Below are positions 1-7,519 of a stretch of DNA of 26,625 nt, piece by piece. This DNA comes from Thermoguttaceae bacterium (lineage in GTDB: Bacteria > Planctomycetota > Planctomycetia > Pirellulales > Thermoguttaceae). The number at the start of each line of letters is the position of its first letter. The first letter of the stretch is position 1. Under the pieces are notes generated by a model. That model saw only the letters and a program-made list of their open reading frames with translations, searched no databases and was not told the origin of the DNA. Position numbers and translations under genes: made by a program. The stretch is from contig JAFTCU010000324.1 of NCBI GenBank assembly GCA_017454585.1, forward strand, positions 1 to 26,625, in the 5' to 3' direction.

Positions 1-598
1 GGAACCAGCTCCACGGAGAGTTCGGCTTTTTCCCCTCTTGCAGGGCTTTTTCCGCCTCCGCAAAACCCTCGGCCGCGGTAAAGATCTCGTCCTCGTAGGC
101 GATCTCCGGGTTCCACGCCGTCGTGTCGCATTCGATCGTCGGGCCACTGGAAAGAATGAACCGGATCTGGCTCCCCTCCTTCACCGGGTAAGAAAGCGTG
201 TACGACGCGCCGGTCCCGTCCTGGCCGCCGATTTTGGCCTCCCAGATTTTTTCACGGTCAAGCTCGATCCGGGCCTCGATCCCGTCACCCCAAATGTGAA
301 GTTTGCGGACCGTGCCGCGCAGAGAAACGTTTCCGGCCCGCGGAGCCGTAAAGATCAGGACCGCCGGGGCTTTGGTGCCGGGGTGCATCCACGTTTTCCC
401 GATGCGGGTCCAGTCCGCGCCGCGGAAGAAGTGCGAGCCATACCAAACGTCCTTTGAGTCGAAATCCAGCGGCGTGAAACGGGCCGACTTGCCCAAGTTG
501 GTGGTTTTCCACGCGTCCGAGTTCCAGAAATCTTCCGCTGCGACCGAAAAAACCATGAGAAAAAGCAGGAGAAAAGAAAAAAGGAAGGGACGATTCAT
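1..598 (-). CDS. Secreted protein, N-terminal part (cut by window edge)
   Basis: An open frame runs from an ATG at 598 to the left edge without a stop, giving about 199 residues of a longer protein. Residues 1-21 form a signal peptide (hydrophobic core FLLLFLMVFS, likely cleavage after VAA), so the product is exported. The mature part begins EDFWNSDAWKTT. It contains a beta-rich stretch (FTAPRAGNVSLRGTVRK, then VKEGSQIRFILSSG, then ECDTTAWNPEI), a pattern I associate with carbohydrate-binding-like N-terminal domains of planctomycete and lentisphaeral secreted proteins. The catalytic or C-terminal part lies outside the window, so the function is not assigned. A GAGG sequence precedes the ATG, and a good promoter sits at 646-673. 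The gene is transcribed divergently from the gene at 835. Confidence 0.8.
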   Translation of the reverse strand, partial: MNRPFLFSFLLLFLMVFSVAAEDFWNSDAWKTTNLGKSARFTPLDFDSKDVWYGSHFFRGADWTRIGKTWMHPGTKAPAVLIFTAPRAGNVSLRGTVRKLHIWGDGIEARIELDREKIWEAKIGGQDGTGASYTLSYPVKEGSQIRFILSSGPTIECDTTAWNPEIAYEDEIFTAAEGFAEAEKALQEGKKPNSPWSWF

Positions 599-645
599 AA
601 AAAGACCTCGGGGGCTGGAAAAATGGAAGGTAAAATACTCCTTTC

Positions 646-673
646 ATTATAATACGGTTTTGGAGTTTTGCAA
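646..673 (-). promoter_or_regulatory. Sigma70-type promoter of the left-edge secreted protein gene
   Basis: On the minus strand there is a -35 TTGCAA (668-673), a 16-bp spacer and a perfect -10 TATAAT (646-651). The predicted start site lies near 639, about 40 nt upstream of the ATG at 598. The assignment is by motif only. Confidence 0.6.
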
Positions 674-775
674 GACGGTGCCTGGAAAAAATCTGAAATT
701 TTCCAAGGGGAGGAAAATGAAGAACTTTTTTCAAAAATTTCAAAAAAATTGCACCGAATGCAACACTCATTCGTT

Positions 776-781
776 TATAAT
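776..781 (+). promoter_or_regulatory. Probable -10 box of the gene at 835
   Basis: A perfect TATAAT lies 53 bp upstream of the ATG at 835. A TTGCAC at 749-754 is 21 bp upstream of it, too far for a standard -35, so only the -10 is supported. The 236-bp gap between the two divergent genes otherwise shows nothing but A/T-rich sequence. Confidence 0.4.
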
Positions 782-834
782 AGAACAGAGACTTAAAAAT
801 GTCCTACACGGCTCATACACAAAGGGGAAAATTC

Positions 835-2565
835 ATGAAAAAGGTCCTGTTCCGAACCCTCCTCGTCCTGATCCCGCTCGGTTTATTCGTTTGGTGGAAC
901 TGGTTTACTGATGTTCCTCTGAAAATCAGCCCGGAAACGTCACTCATCACTTCACCGCTCACTCCGGATGGGAAAGTGGACTACACGACCTGGCTGCTCA
1001 GCCTGTACCCGGAAGGGCTTCAGACCGAACGAAACGCAGCCTGGCGGCTCATGAAAGAAATTGATTTGAGGGATCTTCAGCAGCGTGATAATGAAGACTC
1101 GGAGATCTCTGATAGCGTATGGAAAGAAATGTGCGGCCTGATGGATCAAGACCCCGACGCTCCGCGCCTGGCCTACAAAACCCCCTTCCTGAAAACGATG
1201 GAAGAGTATTTTCAGGCCAAAGATCCGGATGATCTCACCTCCATCAACGACGCGAGGTTCTACATCCTGCATTCCCAAGATTTTAGTCGGGAGGATTTCG
1301 TCGCAAAGTACGAAGATTTTATCCGGGCGTGGTCAGAAGAAAACGCGCCCGCCCTGGATCGGATCGAGGAAATCCTTCTGGACCCCAAATCAGAATATTT
1401 CTTTTTCCCCTTTTTGATACCCGAGGGAAATTTCACTCCTTGGGATATTAAGACTCCCACCATTCCTTCAATGTATGGCCTTGGGGATTCTTTAGTCATT
1501 CGCGCAATCTGGAATCTTTCTCAGGGAAACAACGAAAACGCCATTCGCAGTTTTGAAGCCGTGAATCGTATGGGAACACTGCTCCAAAAGGGGAGTCGTG
1601 ATATTGTGACCTACCTCCTTGGGGTCCGGATGCAGGGCGCAGGAATCTTTATACCATTTGTAGAAGCCAAAACCCCATTGACTGCCGAACAATGGAAGCG
1701 GCTCAGGGATCTTCCTTTTTTTGAGTATTCACCAGAAGAATTTTATCACATAATCAAAACTTTTGATTTTCCTGTGATCCTGAATGGCATCCAATATTGT
1801 TCGAACAGGAAAATTACGGATCCGTATGATGTGATCCTCCCACCGCCTGATTCCAAATTCTGGTATTTTGGTTACGACTGGAACCAAATCGCCCGGGAAA
1901 TTCGTCAGGCGCAAAAGGAAGTGGAAGCCAACTTTCAGAAAGATCCTCTGCATGCCGATATGGACGTGCTCTCAGTGGTCAAAGATGAACCCCAATCCAA
2001 GTGGGAAACCATTCGAAGATTTTTCCTTTCCAGCCGGAAAACCCGGTCACACATGTTCACCCTGATTTTGCTCCGCGAATTCTCCCTGAATCCTTTCAGA
2101 GAAATACTCCTTGCTCACACGACTAGTGGTCACCTTCTCCGCCTGAAGTGCGCCCTTGAACTTTACCTACTCGATCACAACAACGAGATCCCTTCGGCAT
2201 TCACAACGGACTCGGAGGGAAAACCGCTTCACTCCTGGACCATTCAGCTTTTGCCGTACCTCGGAAAAGAGGCTGAGGAACTGTACGCCAAAATCCGGCT
2301 GGACGAGCCGTGGGATTCAGAATGGAACGCGCAGTTCCACAATCAAATGCCGAACGTTTTCACGTCCTCAAACGAGCTGGGAAGTCACGACATTACCAGC
2401 TTCTGTTGGGTAAAAGAGTGCGAGAAATTCACAGTCTTCCAGAATTCCAGGGCCAAAAACTGGATGGACCCTTCCGCGTTTATGACCGAAAAAGAGGCAG
2501 AGGAAGAATTACAGAAAGATAAAAAACCAACGACGCCGAAGAATGACTGGAAGATTGATTTTTAA
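835..2565 (+). CDS. Membrane-anchored protein with a DUF1559-like C-terminal segment
   Basis: This is a 576-residue protein of unknown function. I chose the ATG at 835 because a purine-rich GGGGAAA lies just before it and the protein then opens with MKK and one hydrophobic helix (residues 5-23), a signal anchor or uncleaved signal peptide. An in-frame ATG at 799 would add 12 polar residues ahead of it. The middle is mostly helical with acidic and aromatic patches. Residues of about 410-520 contain SGHLLRLKCALELY, then HSWTIQLLPYL, then RLDEPWDSEWN and MPNVF. This series closely follows the end of planctomycete DUF1559 proteins (SWR-LLPYLE, F-LDEPWDS-N, MP). The usual type IV prepilin-like N-terminus of that family is absent, so this is a related but distinct exported protein. 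A strong terminator follows. Confidence 0.85.
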   Translation: MKKVLFRTLLVLIPLGLFVWWNWFTDVPLKISPETSLITSPLTPDGKVDYTTWLLSLYPEGLQTERNAAWRLMKEIDLRDLQQRDNEDSEISDSVWKEMCGLMDQDPDAPRLAYKTPFLKTMEEYFQAKDPDDLTSINDARFYILHSQDFSREDFVAKYEDFIRAWSEENAPALDRIEEILLDPKSEYFFFPFLIPEGNFTPWDIKTPTIPSMYGLGDSLVIRAIWNLSQGNNENAIRSFEAVNRMGTLLQKGSRDIVTYLLGVRMQGAGIFIPFVEAKTPLTAEQWKRLRDLPFFEYSPEEFYHIIKTFDFPVILNGIQYCSNRKITDPYDVILPPPDSKFWYFGYDWNQIAREIRQAQKEVEANFQKDPLHADMDVLSVVKDEPQSKWETIRRFFLSSRKTRSHMFTLILLREFSLNPFREILLAHTTSGHLLRLKCALELYLLDHNNEIPSAFTTDSEGKPLHSWTIQLLPYLGKEAEELYAKIRLDEPWDSEWNAQFHNQMPNVFTSSNELGSHDITSFCWVKECEKFTVFQNSRAKNWMDPSAFMTEKEAEEELQKDKKPTTPKNDWKIDF

Positions 2566-2581
2566 TCCCTAAAACCAGCCC

Positions 2582-2616
2582 ATGAAAAAGCCCCCTCATT
2601 ATGGGGGGTTTTTCAT
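2582..2616. terminator. Bidirectional rho-independent terminator
   Basis: A near-perfect hairpin: AAAAAGCCCCC pairs with GGGGGGTTTTT around a short TCATTAT loop, extended by ATG/CAT outside, with one internal mismatch. The A/T flanks give a U-tract on either strand, so it can stop both the plus gene at 835 and the minus gene at 2616, whose stop codon touches its right end. Confidence 0.85.
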
Positions 2617-3287
2617 TAATTAGTCTCGCTTTTGTTTTTCTCATCCCGCAGGAATATCGGTTCGAGCCGCGAATCCACCTCGTCAAGCATTTTCGGGATC
2701 CCGGTGTTTTCGTCGCGCGTTTCCTCGCCCGGAGCCGCGGCGCGGTTTTCCTCCACGCGCTGAATGAACTTTTCCGACATTTCGTAAACCTTTTTCGACG
2801 TTTCGGTCTTGGCATCGGAAGGCTCTGGAAGCCTCTTTTTACCTGCTTCCGCGATCTTAAGCAAGTATTTCGCACTGCGGGATTGCGCCACCATCGGGAC
2901 AGTACTATCCGCGAACGTAATCATTCCAAACGAAACGAGCCACGTCACCACAAGTGCCAGCAAAAAACCAAAAACCAGGCCAAAAAGGTGGTTCCAGAGC
3001 GTCAGATGACTCTTTTTCAGGCACGCTTCCATCAAGGAAACCAGAATCGTAATGACCAGCGCGGTAAGCAGAAAAAGAGCGACTCCTGCGATCCACTTCA
3101 TCGGAACGGTCGAAGCCCAACCGAAAGTTTGAATCAGATTCTCGTGAAACCGGTAAGCGACCATGGCCCCTAAAAACGGGATCAGAACGTACTTCAGCGC
3201 GGACACGAAACCACGTATGAAACCCCAAAGAGTTCCGAAACCGATAAACAAAAGAACACCAAAATCAAAATAATCGCTGGGGGTCAT
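2616..3287 (-). CDS. CvpA-family integral membrane protein
   Basis: The protein has 223 residues. The first 120 or so form about four membrane helices ([21 protein letters not shown], a second near 35-50, [21 protein letters not shown], and [20 protein letters not shown]). The [10 protein letters not shown] and [16 protein letters not shown] motifs match the G-R-G and D-LLG-LFG-KG signatures of the CvpA/colicin V production family. The C-terminal 90 residues are charged and probably cytoplasmic. The family is inner-membrane and has been linked to envelope homeostasis; the molecular role is unknown. Its ATG overlaps the dtd stop in an ATGA, so the two genes are translationally coupled. Confidence 0.75.
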   Translation of the reverse strand: MTPSDYFDFGVLLFIGFGTLWGFIRGFVSALKYVLIPFLGAMVAYRFHENLIQTFGWASTVPMKWIAGVALFLLTALVITILVSLMEACLKKSHLTLWNHLFGLVFGFLLALVVTWLVSFGMITFADSTVPMVAQSRSAKYLLKIAEAGKKRLPEPSDAKTETSKKVYEMSEKFIQRVEENRAAAPGEETRDENTGIPKMLDEVDSRLEPIFLRDEKNKSETN

Positions 3288-3739
3288 TTCTTCACCAGGT
3301 CCTTACTGTCGAGCCAAATCGTAACGGGTCCGTCATTTACCAGAGAAACTTCCATCATGGTGCGGAATCGGCCAGTTTCCACGTGAAAACCTTTTTCCCG
3401 CAGGATCGCAACGCATTCCTCGTACACACGCTCGGCCATTTCGGGAGGAGCGGCGTCTGTAAAACTCGGTCGTCGGCCCTTCCGACAGTCCGCGTAGAGG
3501 GTAAACTGGCTCACGACCAGGATCTCACCACCGACGTCCGCCAGAGAAAGATTCATTTTTTCTTCAGCGTCCTCGAAAATGCGCAGACCGACCATTTTGT
3601 TCAAAAGGGCGTCCCGATCAGAATTGGTATCGACTGCGGAAACCCCAAGAAGGACAAGAATACCAAGGCCGATTTTCCCGACGACTTCACCATCCACCCG
3701 CACAGACGCGGAAGAAACCCTTTGAATACACGCACGCAT
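3284..3739 (-). CDS. dtd: D-aminoacyl-tRNA deacylase
   Basis: This 151-residue protein is full length for Dtd, which hydrolyses the ester bond of D-amino acids (and glycine) mischarged on tRNA, a cytoplasmic proofreading step. Family hallmarks are visible: the [21 protein letters not shown] start, the SQFTLYAD active-site motif near residue 78, and [12 protein letters not shown] with the bacterial Gly-Pro motif near residue 134. The ATG at 3739 has no clear Shine-Dalgarno sequence. The gene overlaps the CvpA-like gene by 4 bp and follows pnp after a repeat-filled 165-bp gap. Confidence 0.97.
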   Translation of the reverse strand: MRACIQRVSSASVRVDGEVVGKIGLGILVLLGVSAVDTNSDRDALLNKMVGLRIFEDAEEKMNLSLADVGGEILVVSQFTLYADCRKGRRPSFTDAAPPEMAERVYEECVAILREKGFHVETGRFRTMMEVSLVNDGPVTIWLDSKDLVKK

Positions 3740-3752
3740 GGTAAAAAAATGT

Positions 3753-3888
3753 AAGGCGGAAATGGAGTGCGAAGCATGGAATTACGCGTTGGGAAAATCT
3801 CTCGCCATGGAACTGGCGCGTAATTCCGGCCTCCGGCCTCCATTACCGCCTTCCATTTACGCGTAATTCCGGCCTCCATTACCGCCTT
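3753..3888. repeat. Cluster of three short palindromic repeat copies
   Basis: The gap between pnp and dtd holds three copies of one element. A 28-bp unit at 3861-3888 recurs at 3818-3852, where 7 bp (GGCCTCC) is duplicated inside it. An inverted, diverged copy lies at 3753-3788. Core blocks read AAGGCGG, (A)AATGGAG and GGAATTACGCG. The GGAATTACGCG of the left copy and CGCGTAATTCC of the middle copy form a perfect inverted pair that can fold into a hairpin. A fourth copy lies at 8778-8814. Confidence 0.8.
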
Positions 3889-3904
3889 TCACTAAAGTAA
3901 TGAA

Positions 3905-6067
3905 TTACTCTTCTTCCGGGACTTCTCCGCGCTCGATCATCACCGCTTTTCGGCTCAGTTTCACGCGGTCCTGCTCATCGATGTCGATCACTTTCACGTC
4001 CATGACGTCACCGACCTGGCAAACGTCCGAAACACGCTGAACGTAACCGCTCGAAAGCTCGCTGATGTGGCAAAGACCATCGCGGCCGGGCAAAATCTCA
4101 ATGAACGCGCCAAAGTCCTTAATACTCGTGACGCGCCCACGGTAGATCCGACCGATCTCGACCGTCGCGGTCAGAGCGTCCACCTGGTTCAGAGCGTCCT
4201 GCGCACTGTCAAGGTTAGAGCTGGAAATAATGACCGTTCCGTCTTCTTCGATATCGATCGTCGCACCCGTGGCATCCTGGATCGCGCGGATGGTTTTTCC
4301 GCCGGGGCCAATGAGAAGGCCGATCTTGTCCGGGTTGATGTGCGTACGGAGCAGACGCGGCGCCCACTCGGAAATGTCCGTACGCGGACGTGGGATCGAA
4401 CGAAGCATCGTGCGCAAAATCTGAATTCTTGCTTCTCGGCTTTGGGCCATCGTCGCGCGGATCATTTCATTCGTGATCCCGTCGATCTTGAGGTCAAGCT
4501 GAATGCCCGTGATGCCGTTTTGCGTACCGGCAATTTTGAAATCCATGTCGCCGTAATGGTCTTCATCACCGATGATGTCGGTCATGAGAGTCCACTTTTC
4601 GTTGCTTTCTTTCACGAGACCGACCGAAATACCCGCCACCGGGTTCGTGATCGGAACGCCCGCGTCCATCAGACCGAGCGTTGCGCCACAAACGGACGCC
4701 ATCGAGCTGGAACCATTCGACTCCAGAATGTCCGAAATGACACGAATCGTGTACGGGAAATCTTCCTGAGCTGGAATGACGGGGTTCACGCTGCGTTCCG
4801 CCAGCGCACCATGACCAAGCTCGCGGCGGCCCGGGCTGCGGATCGGACGGCACTCACCAACCGAGTACGGCGGGAAGTTGTAGTCCAACATAAACTTTTT
4901 GCTGTATTCCTCAAACAGACCGTCCACACGCTGCTCGTCACGGGTCGTTCCGAGCGTCACGGTGATAAGCGCCTGCGTTTCGCCGCGCTGGAAAATAGCC
5001 GAGCCGTGAACACGCGGCAGAACTCCCGCCTTGCACATCAGCGGGCGGATCTCCTTCAAACCACGGCCATCAGGACGGCAGCCGCTGAGGATCTGATCAC
5101 GAACGACCTGTTTTTCGAGCTGCTCCATCACGGCGTCCAGACGCGCCTGAAGAATGGCGCCTTCCGCTTCCGGATCCGGGATCATCTCGGCAGAAATTTT
5201 GGCTTTCAGAGCATTTACCGCTTCCGCGCGGTCCAGCTTTCCAACGGTGTGTTTTGCCTCATAATACGCGTCATAATACTTTTCTTTCACGACATCGTAC
5301 AGACCATCGTCTTCAACCGGCGGGTACTCTTTTTTGACCGGATTGACCGCGGCGATGAACTCGCGCTGAAGAGCGACGATTTCACGGATACAGTCGTGAG
5401 CGGCCTCGATCGCCTGAGCCATAAGTTCCTCCGGCATTTCGTCGGCGAAACCCTCGATCATCAGAATGGAATCTTCATTTCCTGAAACGACCAGATCGAG
5501 ATCACTCTCGCATAACTCATCCTGAGACGGGAAAGGAATCAGACGGCCTTCGACACAGGCAAGACGAACAGAAGCAATAGGACCAAGGAAAGGAAGAGGA
5601 GAAATCGAAAGAGCAGCACTCGCGCCATTCATCGCCAGCATATCACCGTCGTGTTGACGGTCACTTGCCAGAACTGTCGCGAAGACCATCACTTCATCTT
5701 TGAACCAGCTCGGGAAGAGCGGACGGATCGGACGGTCAATCAGGCGGGCGGTCAGGGTTTCTTTCAGGTTGGGACGACCTTCACGCTTCACAAACCCGCC
5801 CGGGAATTTTCCGGCAGCTGCAACGCGTTCCCGATAATCACACGTTAGTGGGAAGAAATCCTGACCGGCGACGGCATCCCCTGTCGTGCAAGCTACCAGG
5901 ACGATCGTATCACCGTACCCCACGAGGCAGCTTCCGGCGGCCTGCTTGGCCAATTCGCCCGTTTCAAACCAGAGCGTTTCTTTCCCAATCTTCTTTTCAA
6001 CACGAATTTTTTTAGATTCGACTTCCGACATTTCTGAATTATCCTTTTCACTCAATGGGCCATTCAC
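3905..6067 (-). CDS. pnp: Polyribonucleotide nucleotidyltransferase (PNPase)
   Basis: This 3'-5' phosphorolytic exoribonuclease degrades mRNA and can add tails; it acts in the cytoplasm as a trimer. The 720 residues cover the whole family architecture: two RNase PH-like domains (AKQAAGSCLVGYGDT near the start; RPDGRGLKEIRPL and TLGTTRDEQRVDG in the second), a KH domain (LLIGPGGKTIRAIQDATG with GPGG) and a C-terminal S1 domain (YRGRVTSIKDFGAFIEILPG to VKLSRKA). Two starts are possible. The frame opens at 6067, but the ATG at 6031 (MSEVESKKIRV) has AAGGA at a usable distance and matches the usual family start better. It lies downstream of rpsO, as in many bacteria, so co-transcription is likely. 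Confidence 0.97.
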   Translation of the reverse strand: MNGPLSEKDNSEMSEVESKKIRVEKKIGKETLWFETGELAKQAAGSCLVGYGDTIVLVACTTGDAVAGQDFFPLTCDYRERVAAAGKFPGGFVKREGRPNLKETLTARLIDRPIRPLFPSWFKDEVMVFATVLASDRQHDGDMLAMNGASAALSISPLPFLGPIASVRLACVEGRLIPFPSQDELCESDLDLVVSGNEDSILMIEGFADEMPEELMAQAIEAAHDCIREIVALQREFIAAVNPVKKEYPPVEDDGLYDVVKEKYYDAYYEAKHTVGKLDRAEAVNALKAKISAEMIPDPEAEGAILQARLDAVMEQLEKQVVRDQILSGCRPDGRGLKEIRPLMCKAGVLPRVHGSAIFQRGETQALITVTLGTTRDEQRVDGLFEEYSKKFMLDYNFPPYSVGECRPIRSPGRRELGHGALAERSVNPVIPAQEDFPYTIRVISDILESNGSSSMASVCGATLGLMDAGVPITNPVAGISVGLVKESNEKWTLMTDIIGDEDHYGDMDFKIAGTQNGITGIQLDLKIDGITNEMIRATMAQSREARIQILRTMLRSIPRPRTDISEWAPRLLRTHINPDKIGLLIGPGGKTIRAIQDATGATIDIEEDGTVIISSSNLDSAQDALNQVDALTATVEIGRIYRGRVTSIKDFGAFIEILPGRDGLCHISELSSGYVQRVSDVCQVGDVMDVKVIDIDEQDRVKLSRKAVMIERGEVPEEE

Positions 6068-6504
6068 AGCTCTTCAATTTCCTGCGAGAATTTGACTAAC
6101 AGAAATGACACACAAAAAAACACTGCCTGCTTTGAATACTCACTACACCTGCAAATCCGCCAACTAACGACTTTCTCACCGACCAATGACGATTCCCAAA
6201 GCAGACACTCTCGTAACTCACTCAAGATTTCGAAGAACACCCGGCACTTTGCAACACAAAGAACTTTGGGCAATTCCTGAAAATCTCAAATGTAACAAGC
6301 CTAACGAAAAATCCAGAATCATTACCCAAGAAAAGAAAAATAAGAGACGAACCTCTGGCACGTTTCCGGCTTTCATCCCGAATACTGATTCTGTACCACA
6401 CACTTCCCGCGCGAATCTGAGGAATCAAAGCGCTAAAATCAAGGAGACTCAACTGCCGATCCACTCAGCAGCCGAGTCTGATTTCACACGGGAACACAAA
6501 TGTT
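6068..6504 (-). other. Intercistronic region between rpsO and pnp, no gene seen
   Basis: This is an unusually long (437-bp) gap. Reading frames in it are short, cysteine-rich or low in normal codon use, and none has a recognisable family. I saw no clear promoter with both boxes and no strong terminator on the minus strand, so pnp is probably reached by readthrough from rpsO. The region may be an mRNA-processing segment, as in other rpsO-pnp operons; that is inference. Confidence 0.4.
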
Positions 6505-6774
6505 TTACTTACGAATGTTCAGCTTCTTGATGATGTCCAGGTAACGCTGTGGGTCAACACGCTTGAGGTAGTCGAGCAGACCACGGCGCTGGCTAACGAG
6601 GCGAAGAAGACCACGGCGGCATGAATAATCTTTGCTGTGGGACTGCATGTGCACGGTCAAAGAATTAATGCGAGCCGTAAGAAGGGCAATTTGTACCTCC
6701 GAGCTTCCTGTATCGTTGGCACTGCGTTTAAAGTTCTGAATCGTTTCCTGTTTGATTTCTTTCGTGATTGACAT
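6505..6774 (-). CDS. rpsO: 30S ribosomal protein S15
   Basis: The 89-residue protein is exactly the usual S15 length. The signature is clear throughout: TGSSEVQIALLTARINSLTVHM, then HSKDYSCRRGLLRLVSQRR and GLLDYLKRVDPQRYLDIIKKLNIR. S15 binds 16S rRNA at a three-way junction early in small-subunit assembly and in several bacteria represses its own mRNA. The ATG at 6774 has AAGGAT just upstream. Promoter and leader hairpins lie at 6775-6883; pnp follows downstream. Confidence 0.99.
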   Translation of the reverse strand: MSITKEIKQETIQNFKRSANDTGSSEVQIALLTARINSLTVHMQSHSKDYSCRRGLLRLVSQRRGLLDYLKRVDPQRYLDIIKKLNIRK

Positions 6775-6796
6775 CTGATCCTTTTTCCTTGTTTTG

Positions 6797-6866
6797 CACG
6801 GAAGGTTTTACGCCGCCGTGAAATAAATGAACAGTTACAACATCCAATTTGTAGCCCTACTACAAA
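6797..6866 (-). promoter_or_regulatory. Structured 5' leader of rpsO (candidate S15 autoregulatory site)
   Basis: Two hairpins fall in the roughly 95-nt leader. At its 5' end TTTGTAG (6848-6854) pairs perfectly with CTACAAA (6860-6866) around a 5-nt loop. Near the start codon CACGG (6797-6801) pairs with CCGTG (6816-6820). S15 leaders in several phyla bind S15 through unrelated structures, so a regulatory role is plausible but not shown. Confidence 0.4.
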
Positions 6867-6877
6867 AAGGTAGGGGT

Positions 6878-6883
6878 ATTATA
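6878..6883 (-). promoter_or_regulatory. -10 box of the rpsO promoter
   Basis: A perfect TATAAT on the minus strand lies about 100 bp upstream of the rpsO ATG and just before the leader hairpins. No convincing -35 is seen at 16-17 bp (TTCCCA is the best), so the promoter may depend on another feature. Confidence 0.5.
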
Positions 6884-7032
6884 GCACACAAGCGCGTTTT
6901 GGGAAGGGGGGGAGACGAATCTTTTAAGGAATATTTGGTTTTTTTCTCATTTTTGGAAACTTTTTTTCATCTTTAAGGGTGAAAAATGAAAAAATCTTTT
7001 CCCCTCCCCTTTTATTAATCGCAGCAATCGCC

Positions 7033-7038
7033 TATAAT
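7033..7038 (+). promoter_or_regulatory. -10 box upstream of the lipoprotein gene
   Basis: TATAAT on the plus strand lies 76 bp upstream of the ATG at 7114; the -35 region is only T-rich. The stretch 6884-7113 holds otherwise only A/T-rich sequence with runs of T and A that can pair (around 6961-6995), and no gene. Confidence 0.35.
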
Positions 7039-7113
7039 CAAAAAAATCAGGAGCGAATAAATCACCTCGAAACTCCTGGTTTCGTTTCACTTTCCTTTTC
7101 AATGGAGATTCCC

Positions 7114-7428
7114 ATGAACCGTAGAACATTTATTTCAATCTCTGCTGTATCCCTTTTCTCTGGGCTTCTTTCCGGCTGCGGCAAAAAAAAGTACCAGCCC
7201 AAACCCCCGGTTGAAACCCTTGAAGAAGCCATCAAAGAGAGGGAAGAGTACATCAAGGAAGCCGAAAAAATCTATAAGGAACAGCTCGCAGAGGCCAAAA
7301 AGCATAACGACAAAGAACGTGTCGCGTATCTGAAAGCCACCAATGAGGACCGGCTCAAGAACGAAATGAAAATGCTTGAAATGGAAAAGAAAGAACTGGA
7401 AAAAGAGCGCAAAAAGGCCGGAAAATAA
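7114..7428 (+). CDS. Small Tat-type lipoprotein with a charged coiled coil
   Basis: The protein has 104 residues. The ATG at 7114 was chosen because GGAG sits 6-7 nt before it and the protein then starts MNRRTFISISAVSLFSGLLSG followed by Cys. This combines a twin-arginine RRTFI motif, a hydrophobic stretch and a lipobox (LSGC, Cys22), so it is probably exported folded by Tat and lipid-anchored. After KKKYQPKPPVETLEEA, almost the whole mature part is a Glu/Lys-rich helix (KEREEYIKEAEKIYKEQLAEAKK to ELEKERKK), a predicted coiled coil. I recognise no family. It precedes the esterase gene by about 90 bp on the same strand. Confidence 0.75.
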   Translation: MNRRTFISISAVSLFSGLLSGCGKKKYQPKPPVETLEEAIKEREEYIKEAEKIYKEQLAEAKKHNDKERVAYLKATNEDRLKNEMKMLEMEKKELEKERKKAGK

Positions 7429-7519
7429 AAAACAATCAAAATTCAAAAAGGTTTTAAGGAGAGGGGGGAATATAAAACATCGAAATGGCCCCTCTGACTT
7501 TTATTTTGTTGATAATCCC

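Noticed and set aside
3601..3879. 92-codon minus-strand frame over the pnp-dtd gap
   Set aside because: It is built from the repeat cluster and the antiparallel frame of dtd; not a gene.
3753..3888. CRISPR array
   Set aside because: There are only three copies, in mixed orientation, with irregular spacing and no unique spacers of constant length.
4067..5485. 472-codon open frame on the plus strand
   Set aside because: It lies wholly antisense to pnp; its Arg/His-rich product has no recognisable domain and reflects the codon bias of pnp.
6064..6273. 69-codon minus-strand frame ending directly before the pnp start
   Set aside because: It is cysteine-rich, has no ribosome site or recognisable family, and its position could be chance; the pnp start is itself more likely at 6031.
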